In this document: in pieces, positions 1 to 6,326 of the stretch
Numbering within the stretch: the first letter of the stretch is position 1
How the letters are laid out: each line of letters starts with the position of its first letter
From: a virus
Direction: 5' to 3' (one strand)
DNA: 21,371 nt
Virus record (IMG/VR): IMGVR_UViG_3300013103_000070
Coordinates: 1 to 21,371 of that record
Notes under the pieces: generated by a model
What the model was told of the DNA's origin: nothing
Seen by the model: only the letters and a program-made list of their open reading frames with translations
Database searches by the model: none
Made by a program: the position numbers and the translations under genes

Positions 1-960
1 CGCCCCACCCACATCATCTGCGACGACCTGTTGAAAGACGACGATGTGGAGAGCGCCTCCCGCAGGGAAGCCGTCTATCGCTGGTTCAAGCGGGCGGTGA
101 TGAACCTGGGCAAGGATGCCCTCATTGTGGTGGTGAACACCATCATGCATCCCGACGATCTGCCCAGTCGGCTCAAGAACGAAATCAAAAAAGGTAAGCT
201 AAAGGGGTGGGTGTGCCTATGGCTCAGGGCTCACACGCCCGAAGGACAACCCATCTGGCCCCAGCGCTGGAGCCTGGAGGATTTGCGCCAGAAACGGGAG
301 GACGTGGGCGAGGATGTGTGGGCCACGGAGTTTTGCAACGACCCCGTGCCTGAGGGGTCCAAGAAGTTTCGGAAAGACTGGTTTGTCTTCTACGACGTGG
401 CCCAGATAGACCCGACCCAGTTGGTGATCACCTGTGCCGTAGATCCGGCAACGGGAACGAGCACTGGCGACTACACGGCAGTGGTGGCTGTGGGAGTGCC
501 CAAGGGCTTTCGGTATCCCATATATGTTTTGGAGGCCTGGGGGGCCAGGTGCTCGGAGTTCGAGCTATTGGCCAAGCTGGTGGATCTCTACGGACTCTAC
601 CCTCACATGAAGATGATGGGTTTTGAAGAGCAGAACTTCCAGAAGATCTACAAGAACCTGTGCATCCGGGAGGCCTGGGAGCGCTACGGGGTGAAACTGC
701 CAGTGAAGGGGATAAAGCAGACGGGAGCCAAGGCCCTTCGCATTGCCAGCCTGTCTCCCCTGGTGGAGGCGGGAGTGATTCGCTTCAGAAAGACCCAGAC
801 CCTATTGCTGGATCAACTGGAGGCCTTCCCCAAGGGCCACGATGATTTGCCCGATGCCCTGGAGATGGCCGTTTCCCTGTTGCCCAAGCAGAACAGGATC
901 CCCAAGGCCATCCCCTTGAGGATTCGGCGCCAGGCAGCGGATATATTGAGGAGGTATTGA
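1..960 (+). CDS. Phage terminase large subunit (Mu gp28-like), 5' partial
   Basis: This is the DNA-packaging motor ATPase and nuclease that cuts phage DNA and pumps it into the prohead through the portal. The frame is open from base 1, so the true start and the Walker A part of the ATPase lie outside the window; the TTG at 31 is not a credible start. The visible 319 residues begin with a hydrophobic stretch ending in CDD (about bases 13-27), which fits the end of the ATPase domain. The RNase H-like nuclease domain follows. Its acidic residues are seen as the Asp of VDPATG (codon 442), the Glu pair of FEEQN (625-630) and HDDLPDA (838-858). The portal gene follows after a repeat-filled gap, the usual terminase-portal order. 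Assignment to the Mu gp28 type rests mainly on the neighbouring portal and MuF genes. Confidence 0.9.
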   Translation, partial: RPTHIICDDLLKDDDVESASRREAVYRWFKRAVMNLGKDALIVVVNTIMHPDDLPSRLKNEIKKGKLKGWVCLWLRAHTPEGQPIWPQRWSLEDLRQKREDVGEDVWATEFCNDPVPEGSKKFRKDWFVFYDVAQIDPTQLVITCAVDPATGTSTGDYTAVVAVGVPKGFRYPIYVLEAWGARCSEFELLAKLVDLYGLYPHMKMMGFEEQNFQKIYKNLCIREAWERYGVKLPVKGIKQTGAKALRIASLSPLVEAGVIRFRKTQTLLLDQLEAFPKGHDDLPDALEMAVSLLPKQNRIPKAIPLRIRRQAADILRRY

Positions 961-964
961 GAGC

Positions 965-1013
965 TCATGGCTCATGGCTAATGGCTAATGGCTAATGGCT
1001 AATGGCTGATGGC
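965..1013 (+). repeat. Heptanucleotide tandem array A (T[C/A/G]ATGGC)n
   Basis: Seven consecutive 7-base units are present: two TCATGGC, four TAATGGC and one TGATGGC, followed by a diverged unit TCGTGGA that creates a GGAGG. The array starts five bases after the terminase stop. A period of seven puts an ATG into all three frames in turn, each one quickly closed by TGA or TAA. Related arrays lie before the protease gene and after the capsid gene. No function is known to me. Confidence 0.9.
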
Positions 1014-1025
1014 TCGTGGAGGAAT

Positions 1026-1130
1026 AACCAGATGAACCAGATAAACCAAATAAACCAGACAAACCAGACAAACCAGATCAACCAAACAAACCAAATAAAC
1101 GAGATGAACGAGATAAACGAGACAAACCAG
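1026..1130 (+). repeat. Nonanucleotide tandem array A (AACCAGAYA-like)n
   Basis: Eleven 9-base units at 1026-1124 are followed by a partial unit at 1125-1130. Typical units are AACCAGATA, AACCAGACA, AACCAAATA and AACGAGATA. The array directly follows heptamer array A and ends ten bases before the portal start. Read from the ATG at 1032 it encodes Asn-Gln-Ile/Thr triplets. The plus strand, and so the mRNA, is rich in A and C and almost free of self-complementarity. Confidence 0.92.
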
Positions 1131-1136
1131 GGGTGA
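1032..1136 (+). CDS. Possible 34-aa Asn/Gln/Ile/Thr-repeat leader peptide
   Basis: A small reading frame made almost wholly of the nonamer array encodes Met, then repeated NQI, NQT and NEI triplets, ending in NQG. GGAGG at 1018-1022 stands nine bases before the ATG, a better Shine-Dalgarno site than the one seen at the portal start. The frame stops at TGA 1134-1136. The portal ATG is only three bases further on and in the same frame, so the two would be one protein if that TGA were lost. The equivalent array before the protease gene is in frame with, and possibly fused to, its gene. It may be a translation-coupling leader or simply a by-product of a 9-base repeat. Expression is unproven. Confidence 0.3.
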   Translation: MNQINQINQTNQTNQINQTNQINEMNEINETNQG

Positions 1137-1139
1137 GGG

Positions 1140-2348
1140 ATGACTAGGAAGTACTTGGGCCAGGAGGTGGTGAGCCAATACGAGGCCATCTTTGCGGGGT
1201 TCCTGGACTATATGCCCAACCCCGATCTGCTCCTTTCCACCACGGGGGAGACCCTGGAGGTTTATAACAAGATGCTCCTGGACCCCCACATTTCTTCCAT
1301 GCTGGACCTGAGAAAGAGCTTCACCAAGGGGCGGGCCTGGGACCTGGAGCCGCCGGGAAACGACGCTGTTTCGACACGATCCACGGAGCTGGTGAAGGAC
1401 GTGCTGAAAAAGACCAACCTGGCCCACGGTATTTCCCAGCTCCTTACGGCCCTGGAATACGGATTCGCCGTGGCGGAGCTGGTGTGGCGCCAGGAGGATG
1501 GCCTGTGGATTCCCTCCCTGAAGGGCAGGGCCCAGAAGCGCTTTGTCTTTTCTCTCAAGGGGGAGCTTATGCTGGCCGACCCCTACCCCAAGACCTTAAG
1601 GACTAAGTACAAGTTCATGGTCTACAGGAACCAGCCCAGGGACGAGAACCCCTATGGCACGGCCCTTTTGGCCCGTTGCTACTGGCCCTGGACTTTTAAG
1701 CGGGCAGGGTTGCGCTTTTGGCTCACCATGTGTGAAAAGTTTGGCGTGCCCACCATTCTGGCGCTGTTTAAGTGTGACAGCGATGAAGAAGCGGAGAGAC
1801 GGGCCCAGGCCATTGCCGCAGCCCTTTACAACATCCAGTCCAACGCTGCGGCGGCCCTGTCCAACGTGGATGATGTAAAGATCCTGGAGGCCAGGGGGGC
1901 CGGAGAGGACTTTTTGAAACTCGTTACCTTCTGCAACTTCGAGATCTCCAAGGCCATCACCAACCAGATTTTGTCCTCCGACATCGGCGATTCTGGCTCC
2001 TATGCCCTATCCAAGGAACACAAGGATACCCTGAATCGCCTAGCCCTGGAGGATGGCAGGGCCCTGGCAGAGCTCATAAATAACACCCTGATTCCCTGGA
2101 TCGTAGAGTTGAACCTGGGAACGAAGGCACCGGTGCCTACTTTCGAGTTTGATTTCTTTGAGATACCTCCCTGGGACATGGTGAAGGATGCCATAGACCG
2201 GGGAGTGCCTATTTCCCGGCGGGCCCTGTACACCCGCTACAACCTGCCCGAGCCGGAGAGCGAAGACGATGCCTTCGTTGCACCCAAGAAGGCCCAGGAG
2301 GTGGCCTTCTCCGACCCTTTTGGGAGGGGCAGGATCAGGTTGAAGTGA
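1140..2348 (+). CDS. Phage portal protein, DUF935 / Mu gp29-like
   Basis: Portal proteins form the dodecameric ring at one capsid vertex through which the terminase pumps DNA and to which the tail connector attaches. The 402-residue product has the DUF935 pattern: an N-terminal helical region with DPHISSMLDLRK and a W-D-L-E-P stretch, a central part with YGTALLARCYWPWTFK, and a C-terminal half with ISKAITNQILSSD followed by SGSYALSKEHKD and a helix ending in PWIVELNLG. Mu gp29 itself is roughly 500 residues, so this is a compact version. The start at 1140 has only GGGGTGAGGG just before it and sits three bases after an in-frame TGA that ends the repeat-encoded leader. The MuF gene starts inside the stop codon (GTGA overlap), implying coupled translation. 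Confidence 0.92.
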   Translation: MTRKYLGQEVVSQYEAIFAGFLDYMPNPDLLLSTTGETLEVYNKMLLDPHISSMLDLRKSFTKGRAWDLEPPGNDAVSTRSTELVKDVLKKTNLAHGISQLLTALEYGFAVAELVWRQEDGLWIPSLKGRAQKRFVFSLKGELMLADPYPKTLRTKYKFMVYRNQPRDENPYGTALLARCYWPWTFKRAGLRFWLTMCEKFGVPTILALFKCDSDEEAERRAQAIAAALYNIQSNAAAALSNVDDVKILEARGAGEDFLKLVTFCNFEISKAITNQILSSDIGDSGSYALSKEHKDTLNRLALEDGRALAELINNTLIPWIVELNLGTKAPVPTFEFDFFEIPPWDMVKDAIDRGVPISRRALYTRYNLPEPESEDDAFVAPKKAQEVAFSDPFGRGRIRLK

Positions 2349-3844
2349 TACCTCTGGCCAAGCCTGCCCCTGGTGTGGAGGCCAGGGAGCAGGAGATCCA
2401 GGTACACCTGGGAGAGCTGGAATCTCTGGTTCAGGACTACCAAAAGATCGGAGGGCAGATGCTCTATGATTTCCTGGTCTCGGCCCTGCCCACCATCATC
2501 CGCCGCAAGAAACCAGCAGCCGAGGTGTTCAAAGGTCTGGAGAGGTGTGTCTACAACATGATGCTTTTGGCATATCTCTTGGGATGGGTTCATGTCACGG
2601 AGCTAGCTCGGGGAGAGGCAATATTTGCCGAGATAGTGCCCGAGCCCCTGCCGATGGAGGAGGCCATTACCCTTTTCAAGGCCCGGGTGCCCCTGGAGCC
2701 CCAGGAGTTCTATGCTTTACAGGCCCCCTTGAGGCTTCGAGCCTTTACCGTGGCCCGTCTGGTGGGTCTGGACGCTATAAACCGGGTGAAGGAAGCCATC
2801 TCCCGGGTCCTGGAAGAAGGGCAAACCCTTAGCCAGTTTTTGGAAGAGGTGGGGGCCCAGGCAGTGATCCAGCGGGCTGGATTCGACACCACCAGCCCCT
2901 GGTACTGGGAGACGGTCTTTCGCACCAATGTGATGAGCGCCTACTCCTCAGGGCGGTGGGCAGCCATCCAGAAGCACAAGGGAGCCTTTCCTTACCTGGA
3001 AATTCTCACCATTCCCGACGAGAGGCGCTGTCCCATCTGCGGCCCTTTGCACGGTATGGTGAAGCCCGTGGAAGATCCTTTTTGGCAGAGCCATCACCCT
3101 CCTCTGCACTTCAATTGTCGGTGCGTGGTGAGGCCCATCCACAAGAGAGAAGCCCAGGACATGAACATTGAGCCCAGCCCGGTGAGGACCCAGGATCTAC
3201 CTCCGGTGATGGAGGGTTTTGGCGGCGTGCCCTCTCTGGCCGCCCTGCCTCCCTCCATGTTGGAAAGGGCCAGGGAATACGGCATCCTGGACGAAGTGAT
3301 GGGCCTGGCAGAGAGATTGGGCCTGTCCTGGATGGCAGACCCCCTGGAGGCGGTCGTAAGGGCCAAAGAGGATACCATTGTCCACCTGGATCACGAGAAG
3401 TGTTTCGTTTTTGACTCTTCTGGAAAGACAGTCTTTCAAAAGGAAGGAAAAGAAAGCAGCATTTTTCTTACTAAAGAGGAGGCGGAGAAGCTTAGGAATC
3501 GAGTCTTTACCCATAACCATCCTGGCGGAGCTAGCTTTTCATGGGCTGACATAGACACCCTTTGGAAGACCGGGCTAAAGGAGATCAGGGCCGTGACAAA
3601 AGAGTTTTTGTATAGAATGAAAATCTTAGAACCCGGGGAGGGCCTCCAGAAAGCAGAGAAAATGTGGTGGGACTTGTTTAGGAAAGCACGTGAAGAACGC
3701 GGGAAAGAAATACAGCGGTTGATAGACGATGGGTTTGCGCCCGATGAAGCGGGTAGAATGGCATGGGCAAGGATGACTCATGAAATCTGGTTGCAGATAA
3801 CCGCCCAAGTTCCCTGTCTCAAATACGAAAGGCTACGGCGATGA
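2345..3844 (+). CDS. MuF head morphogenesis protein with C-terminal JAMM-like extension
   Basis: This minor head protein (Mu gp30 / SPP1 gp7 type) is associated with the portal and with early prohead assembly. The 499-residue product starts at GTG inside the portal stop. Residues about 190-265 carry the MuF core: FRTNVMSAYSSGRW, the RCPIC pair (C229, C232), LHG, then PPLHFNCRC (C258, C260), which together could bind a metal. After about residue 300 there is an extension not needed for the MuF role. It has a Glu (E351) ahead of a VFDSSGK strand, then H390-N-H392-P followed by Ser399, Asp402 and Asp404, resembling the JAMM/MPN metalloprotease site, and a helical tail. Phage MuF proteins often carry C-terminal effector-like domains. 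The catalytic reading is inference. Its 3' end overlaps the convergent minus-strand gene by 12 bases. Confidence 0.88.
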   Translation: MIPLAKPAPGVEAREQEIQVHLGELESLVQDYQKIGGQMLYDFLVSALPTIIRRKKPAAEVFKGLERCVYNMMLLAYLLGWVHVTELARGEAIFAEIVPEPLPMEEAITLFKARVPLEPQEFYALQAPLRLRAFTVARLVGLDAINRVKEAISRVLEEGQTLSQFLEEVGAQAVIQRAGFDTTSPWYWETVFRTNVMSAYSSGRWAAIQKHKGAFPYLEILTIPDERRCPICGPLHGMVKPVEDPFWQSHHPPLHFNCRCVVRPIHKREAQDMNIEPSPVRTQDLPPVMEGFGGVPSLAALPPSMLERAREYGILDEVMGLAERLGLSWMADPLEAVVRAKEDTIVHLDHEKCFVFDSSGKTVFQKEGKESSIFLTKEEAEKLRNRVFTHNHPGGASFSWADIDTLWKTGLKEIRAVTKEFLYRMKILEPGEGLQKAEKMWWDLFRKAREERGKEIQRLIDDGFAPDEAGRMAWARMTHEIWLQITAQVPCLKYERLRR

Positions 3845-4045
3845 TTTGGAGTCTTTGCGGCTCTTGCGGTAGCGGCAGGTGTCCTCCTCTTTGTCCCAGA
3901 CGGCTTCTATTATGTCCCTGTCGGAGATAAATTTGTTTACTGCCAAGCACTCCCATGTTTCGGGGTCCAAATACTTACAGCCGAAGCAGATTTCAGGGAT
4001 GCCGCCATCTACGCGGCAGAATATTTCCTCACGTGTTTTCGCCAT
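3833..4045 (-). CDS. Small Cys-rich protein, minus strand, unknown function
   Basis: This is a 70-residue protein on the strand opposite to the late genes. I chose the start at 4045 because AAAAGGGGG lies a few bases upstream and a sigma70-like promoter at 4064-4093 lies inside the longer reading frame that would start at 4114. The protein reads MAKTREEIFCRVDGG, then CFGCKYL, WECLAV and DTCRYRK, giving five cysteines including one CxxC pair, with a Lys/Arg/Ser-rich tail. This suggests a small metal-binding or disulfide-bonded protein. No signal peptide or membrane segment is seen. It interrupts the head operon as an independently transcribed cassette, the arrangement called a moron in phage biology. 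It could act during lysogeny or as a regulator, but I do not recognise the family. Confidence 0.7.
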   Translation of the reverse strand: MAKTREEIFCRVDGGIPEICFGCKYLDPETWECLAVNKFISDRDIIEAVWDKEEDTCRYRKSRKDSKSSP

Positions 4046-4063
4046 GTTGTCCCCCTTTTCCCT

Positions 4064-4093
4064 AAGATACGTTTTGAAGCGATATGCTGTCAA
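4064..4093 (-). promoter_or_regulatory. Sigma70-type promoter for the minus-strand Cys-rich gene
   Basis: On the minus strand there is a perfect TTGACA (4088-4093), an 18-base spacer and TATCTT (4064-4069). Transcription would start near 4057, giving a very short leader containing the GGGGG ribosome site and then the ATG at 4045. The site is absent from the coding consensus of neighbours and sets the start choice for the gene. Confidence 0.6.
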
Positions 4094-4143
4094 TCCTGTC
4101 CCATAGATTCCCACTAGCTAAGGCCCTAAGAGACATTGCCCGT

Positions 4144-4166
4144 CAGACGCAAAATTTTGGCTTCTG
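4144..4166. promoter_or_regulatory. Imperfect dyad, possible operator
   Basis: Arms CAGACGC and GCTTCTG (six of seven pairs) flank a nine-base AT-rich centre AAAATTTTG. The dyad lies about 50 bases upstream of the minus-strand promoter, in a gene-free stretch (4046-4350) whose other contents are the TTGAACAC repeats and heptamer array B. The shape suits a dimeric repressor, but no regulator is visible here. Confidence 0.3.
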
Positions 4167-4210
4167 AGGCCCTTTACCTTTTTAGACGATAAAGACATGG
4201 CCCAAACTTT

Positions 4211-4250
4211 TTGAACACCTTTTTGAACACTTTTGAACACCTTTGAACAC
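4211..4250. repeat. Four direct repeats of TTGAACAC
   Basis: Copies of TTGAACAC start at 4211, 4223, 4233 and 4243, separated by short T-rich spacers. The steps of 12, 10 and 10 bases place the copies on nearly the same face of the helix, as expected for cooperative protein binding. They lie between the divergent minus-strand gene and the plus-strand protease gene. A short simple repeat with no function is the alternative. Confidence 0.75.
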
Positions 4251-4272
4251 CCCCAAGGGAGAGGGGTCAGGC

Positions 4273-4356
4273 TCATGGGTGATAGCTCATGGCTGATGGC
4301 TGATAGCTGATGGCTGATAGCTCATAGTTCATGGCTCATGGCTGATGGCTCATGGA
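4273..4356 (+). repeat. Heptanucleotide tandem array B (T[C/G]AT[G/A]GC)n
   Basis: Twelve 7-base units alternate among TCATGGC, TGATGGC, TGATAGC, TCATAGT and TCATGGG. The last unit, TCATGGA, supplies the ATG at 4352 that begins the longest form of the protease reading frame. As in array A, the block ends in TGGAGGA and is followed at once by a nonamer block, so the pair behaves as one composite element. Confidence 0.92.
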
Positions 4357-5722
4357 GGACCAGATAAACCAGATAAACCAGACAAACCAGACAAACCAGA
4401 TTTGGCAGGTTTGGCAATGGCTTGGGTCAGATACCTTTATATATAGGCTCAAGATGTGGCTGGAGCTGGCTAAAATAGGGCAGTACAACGGTAAGGAGCT
4501 CACCCGTTCCGATTTCGAGCAAGTGGTGGAGACTTTTCAGGGTGAGGCGCCTGTAACCTTGGGCCATTCTTTCGCCGACTTTATGCCCGCCTTTGGCTGG
4601 GTTAAGGCAGTGAAGCTGGAGGACGAGACCCTCTACGGCGACGTGGATCTTTTGCCGCTTCTGAAGGATGCCTACGATAAGGGCTTTTTCAAAAAGTGGT
4701 CCATTGGCTTGCGCAAGAACTCCGAAGGCAAAAAGTACCTTCATCATCTGGCCTTTCTAGGCAGCGTTCCGCCCCTCATCAAGGATCTGAAACCCGTGGG
4801 CCAGGTAGCCTTTAGCGATGATGTGGAGATCTTCGAATTTGCCGCTCTGGAGGCGGACAAGCTGGGCGTCATTGCCAGGGCTCTCACAGGTTTGAGGGAG
4901 TGGCTCCTGGAGAAGTTTGGCAGGGAAGACGCCGATAAAGTGGTGCCTCCCTACGATCTGGACTGGTTGAAAGAGCCTCCTGCCCAGAACTTTGCCGACT
5001 CCCCTCCTCCCCTGTCCAAGCTACCCATCAAGGAGGTGGCCTGGGACAACGATGGGGCCAGGGCCCGGGTTTTCGAGAAGTATGGGATAGCAGGGCTCAA
5101 GGCCTACTGTCTCTACCGAGACCCCAAGAGCGATCCCGAAAACAAGACGGCCTATAAGTTTCTGGTGGTAGACATAGTGGACGGGAAGCCTGCTCTGGTG
5201 CCCAAGGCCGTGGCAGCGGCCCTGGGATACCTCCACGGTGCCAGGGGTGTCCAGATAGACGCTAAAGTGGCCAAGGCGGTGGAACCCAAGCTTTTGGCCC
5301 TGAAGGAGCGAATAGACAAGGAGAAAAAGAAGGAGGAGCCCATGAAATTTTCCGATTTGCCCAAAGAGGAGCAGGAAAGGCTATTGGCCGAGGCCAAGGC
5401 CCAGGTGGCCCAGGAGTTTGCCGATAAGGAACGTGCCCTTACCGGTGAGCTCTTGGCCCAGAAGAAGAGAGAGCTAGAGGAAGCTATCAAGGGCAGGGTG
5501 CCCAAGGAGAAACATCCTCTGGTGCTGGCCCTGGCCGATGCCATGAGTCCCGTGGAGAAGATGGAGTTCTCCGACGGTGACACCAAGTACGAAAAGAGCC
5601 CCCTGGATGTGCTCATCGAGATCTTCAAGGCCCTGCCATTGCCGGTTCAGCCAGGGGAGCAGGACTTTGGCGATCCCCCTACTCTGGATAAGCCCCTGGG
5701 GGATCTGACCAAGTACATGTGA
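4352..5722 (+). CDS. Head maturation protease (Mu gpI-like) with scaffold domain
   Basis: This protein cleaves head proteins, including its own scaffold part, during prohead maturation. Up to 456 residues. After an NQ-rich N-terminus encoded by the nonamer array, the recognisable fold runs from MWLELAKIGQYNGK to about residue 165, with VTLGHSFADFMPAFGWV, KKWSIGLR and YLHHLAFLGSVPP. The His of GH, the Ser of WSIG and the later His residues would suit the serine protease active site of this group. A middle domain (about 215-320) with YKFLVVDIVDGKP is often seen in these proteins. The last 126 residues form a charged helical scaffold. The ATG at 4352 has no clear Shine-Dalgarno site. The in-frame ATG at 4454 starts exactly where the conserved domain begins and is a serious alternative. 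Confidence 0.87.
   Translation: MEDQINQINQTNQTNQIWQVWQWLGSDTFIYRLKMWLELAKIGQYNGKELTRSDFEQVVETFQGEAPVTLGHSFADFMPAFGWVKAVKLEDETLYGDVDLLPLLKDAYDKGFFKKWSIGLRKNSEGKKYLHHLAFLGSVPPLIKDLKPVGQVAFSDDVEIFEFAALEADKLGVIARALTGLREWLLEKFGREDADKVVPPYDLDWLKEPPAQNFADSPPPLSKLPIKEVAWDNDGARARVFEKYGIAGLKAYCLYRDPKSDPENKTAYKFLVVDIVDGKPALVPKAVAAALGYLHGARGVQIDAKVAKAVEPKLLALKERIDKEKKKEEPMKFSDLPKEEQERLLAEAKAQVAQEFADKERALTGELLAQKKRELEEAIKGRVPKEKHPLVLALADAMSPVEKMEFSDGDTKYEKSPLDVLIEIFKALPLPVQPGEQDFGDPPTLDKPLGDLTKYM
4358..4402 (+). repeat. Nonanucleotide tandem array B (AACCAGAYA)n
   Basis: Five 9-base units (GACCAGATA, AACCAGATA, AACCAGACA twice, AACCAGATT) follow heptamer array B directly. In the protease frame they encode QIN/QTN triplets. 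Degenerate units may continue as TGGCAGGTT just after. The units match those of array A, 3.3 kb upstream. Confidence 0.9.
5342..5722 (+). CDS. Nested internal-start head scaffold protein (gpZ-like)
   Basis: A scaffold made separately from the 3' third of the protease gene, as known for lambda C/Nu3 and Mu I/Z. AGGAGG at 5331-5336 stands five bases before an in-frame ATG at 5342, one of the strongest ribosome sites in the window although it lies deep inside a gene. The 126-residue product begins MKFSDLPKEEQERLLAEA, continues as a Glu/Lys/Ala-rich helix suited to coiled coils, and ends in a Pro-rich stretch and GDLTKYM. It would assemble with the capsid protein and be removed by the full-length protease. 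The function is inferred from position and the site. Confidence 0.72.
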   Translation: MKFSDLPKEEQERLLAEAKAQVAQEFADKERALTGELLAQKKRELEEAIKGRVPKEKHPLVLALADAMSPVEKMEFSDGDTKYEKSPLDVLIEIFKALPLPVQPGEQDFGDPPTLDKPLGDLTKYM

Positions 5723-5735
5723 AGAGGAGGGTGTG

Positions 5736-6314
5736 ATGGCCTTTGACGCTGTATTGGGAACCCAGCAGTTTACCGAAAAGCAGGTGGCAGCCGGTGGTCA
5801 CGGTCCCTTTGGGATAGCCTGGCCCGTAAAGGCCGACCAGGGAGTGCTGGAGGCTGGCACCGTGGTGGCCGTGGACGAGAACAATAAGTTGGTGCCCTAC
5901 GGAGAGACCAGCAAGGAGATAGGTACCGGAGACGGATCCAACAAGGATTTCTCCGGCAGCCTGGACGCCAAACCCTTACAGCCTGGCACTGTGGTGGTCA
6001 CTGATGGCACCCAGACCCTTTGCGATGACGGATGCGGCCGTCTCTACGGCGACGGCTCCGGCACGGTGAACTATGAGACCGCCAAGGTGAACGCCAGCTT
6101 CACCGCTGCCCCCGACAACGGAGCCACCGTGTCCGCCTCTGCCAAACGAAGACTTTTTGGCGTGCTGGCCAACAAGGTGGACACCACCAAGGAGACGGTG
6201 GCCGTGGTGTACCGCCACGGCACGGTGAACAAAGCAGCCTTGCTGGTGGACGGAGCGGCCATAGACGATGCCGACGTGGCCAGGCTGGTGGAGATAGGAA
6301 TCTACTCCATTTGA
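5736..6314 (+). CDS. Head decoration protein, lambda gpD-like, with inserted beta module
   Basis: gpD-type proteins bind the outside of the expanded capsid as trimers and stabilise it. The 192-residue product starts best at ATG 5736, five bases after GAGGAGG; a GTG at 5733 is too close to that site. The N-terminal part (PFGIAWPVKADQG, then GTVVAVDENNKLVPY) and the C-terminal part (FGVLANKVDTTKE, VVYRHGTVNKAALLV, VEIGIYSI) together resemble gpD. Between them, about residues 60-135, sits an insert starting GTGDGSNKDFSGSLD and containing TDG, CDDGCGRLYGDGSG and FTAAPDNG, a beta-rich module common in phage virion proteins. Lambda gpD is about 110 residues, so the insert accounts for most of the extra length. 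The gene sits just before the capsid gene, as in lambda. Confidence 0.82.
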   Translation: MAFDAVLGTQQFTEKQVAAGGHGPFGIAWPVKADQGVLEAGTVVAVDENNKLVPYGETSKEIGTGDGSNKDFSGSLDAKPLQPGTVVVTDGTQTLCDDGCGRLYGDGSGTVNYETAKVNASFTAAPDNGATVSASAKRRLFGVLANKVDTTKETVAVVYRHGTVNKAALLVDGAAIDDADVARLVEIGIYSI

Positions 6315-6326
6315 AGGAGGTAAAGG

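Noticed and set aside
961-1139. CRISPR array suggested by regular repeats here and at 4273-4402 and 7317-7428
   Set aside because: Units are 7 and 9 bases with no unique spacers and no cas genes nearby. They are simple tandem repeats.
4046-4114. Longer 93-residue form of the minus-strand Cys-rich protein starting at 4114
   Set aside because: The sigma70-like promoter lies inside this part and the better ribosome site is at the ATG 4045, so the extra 23 residues are probably untranslated.
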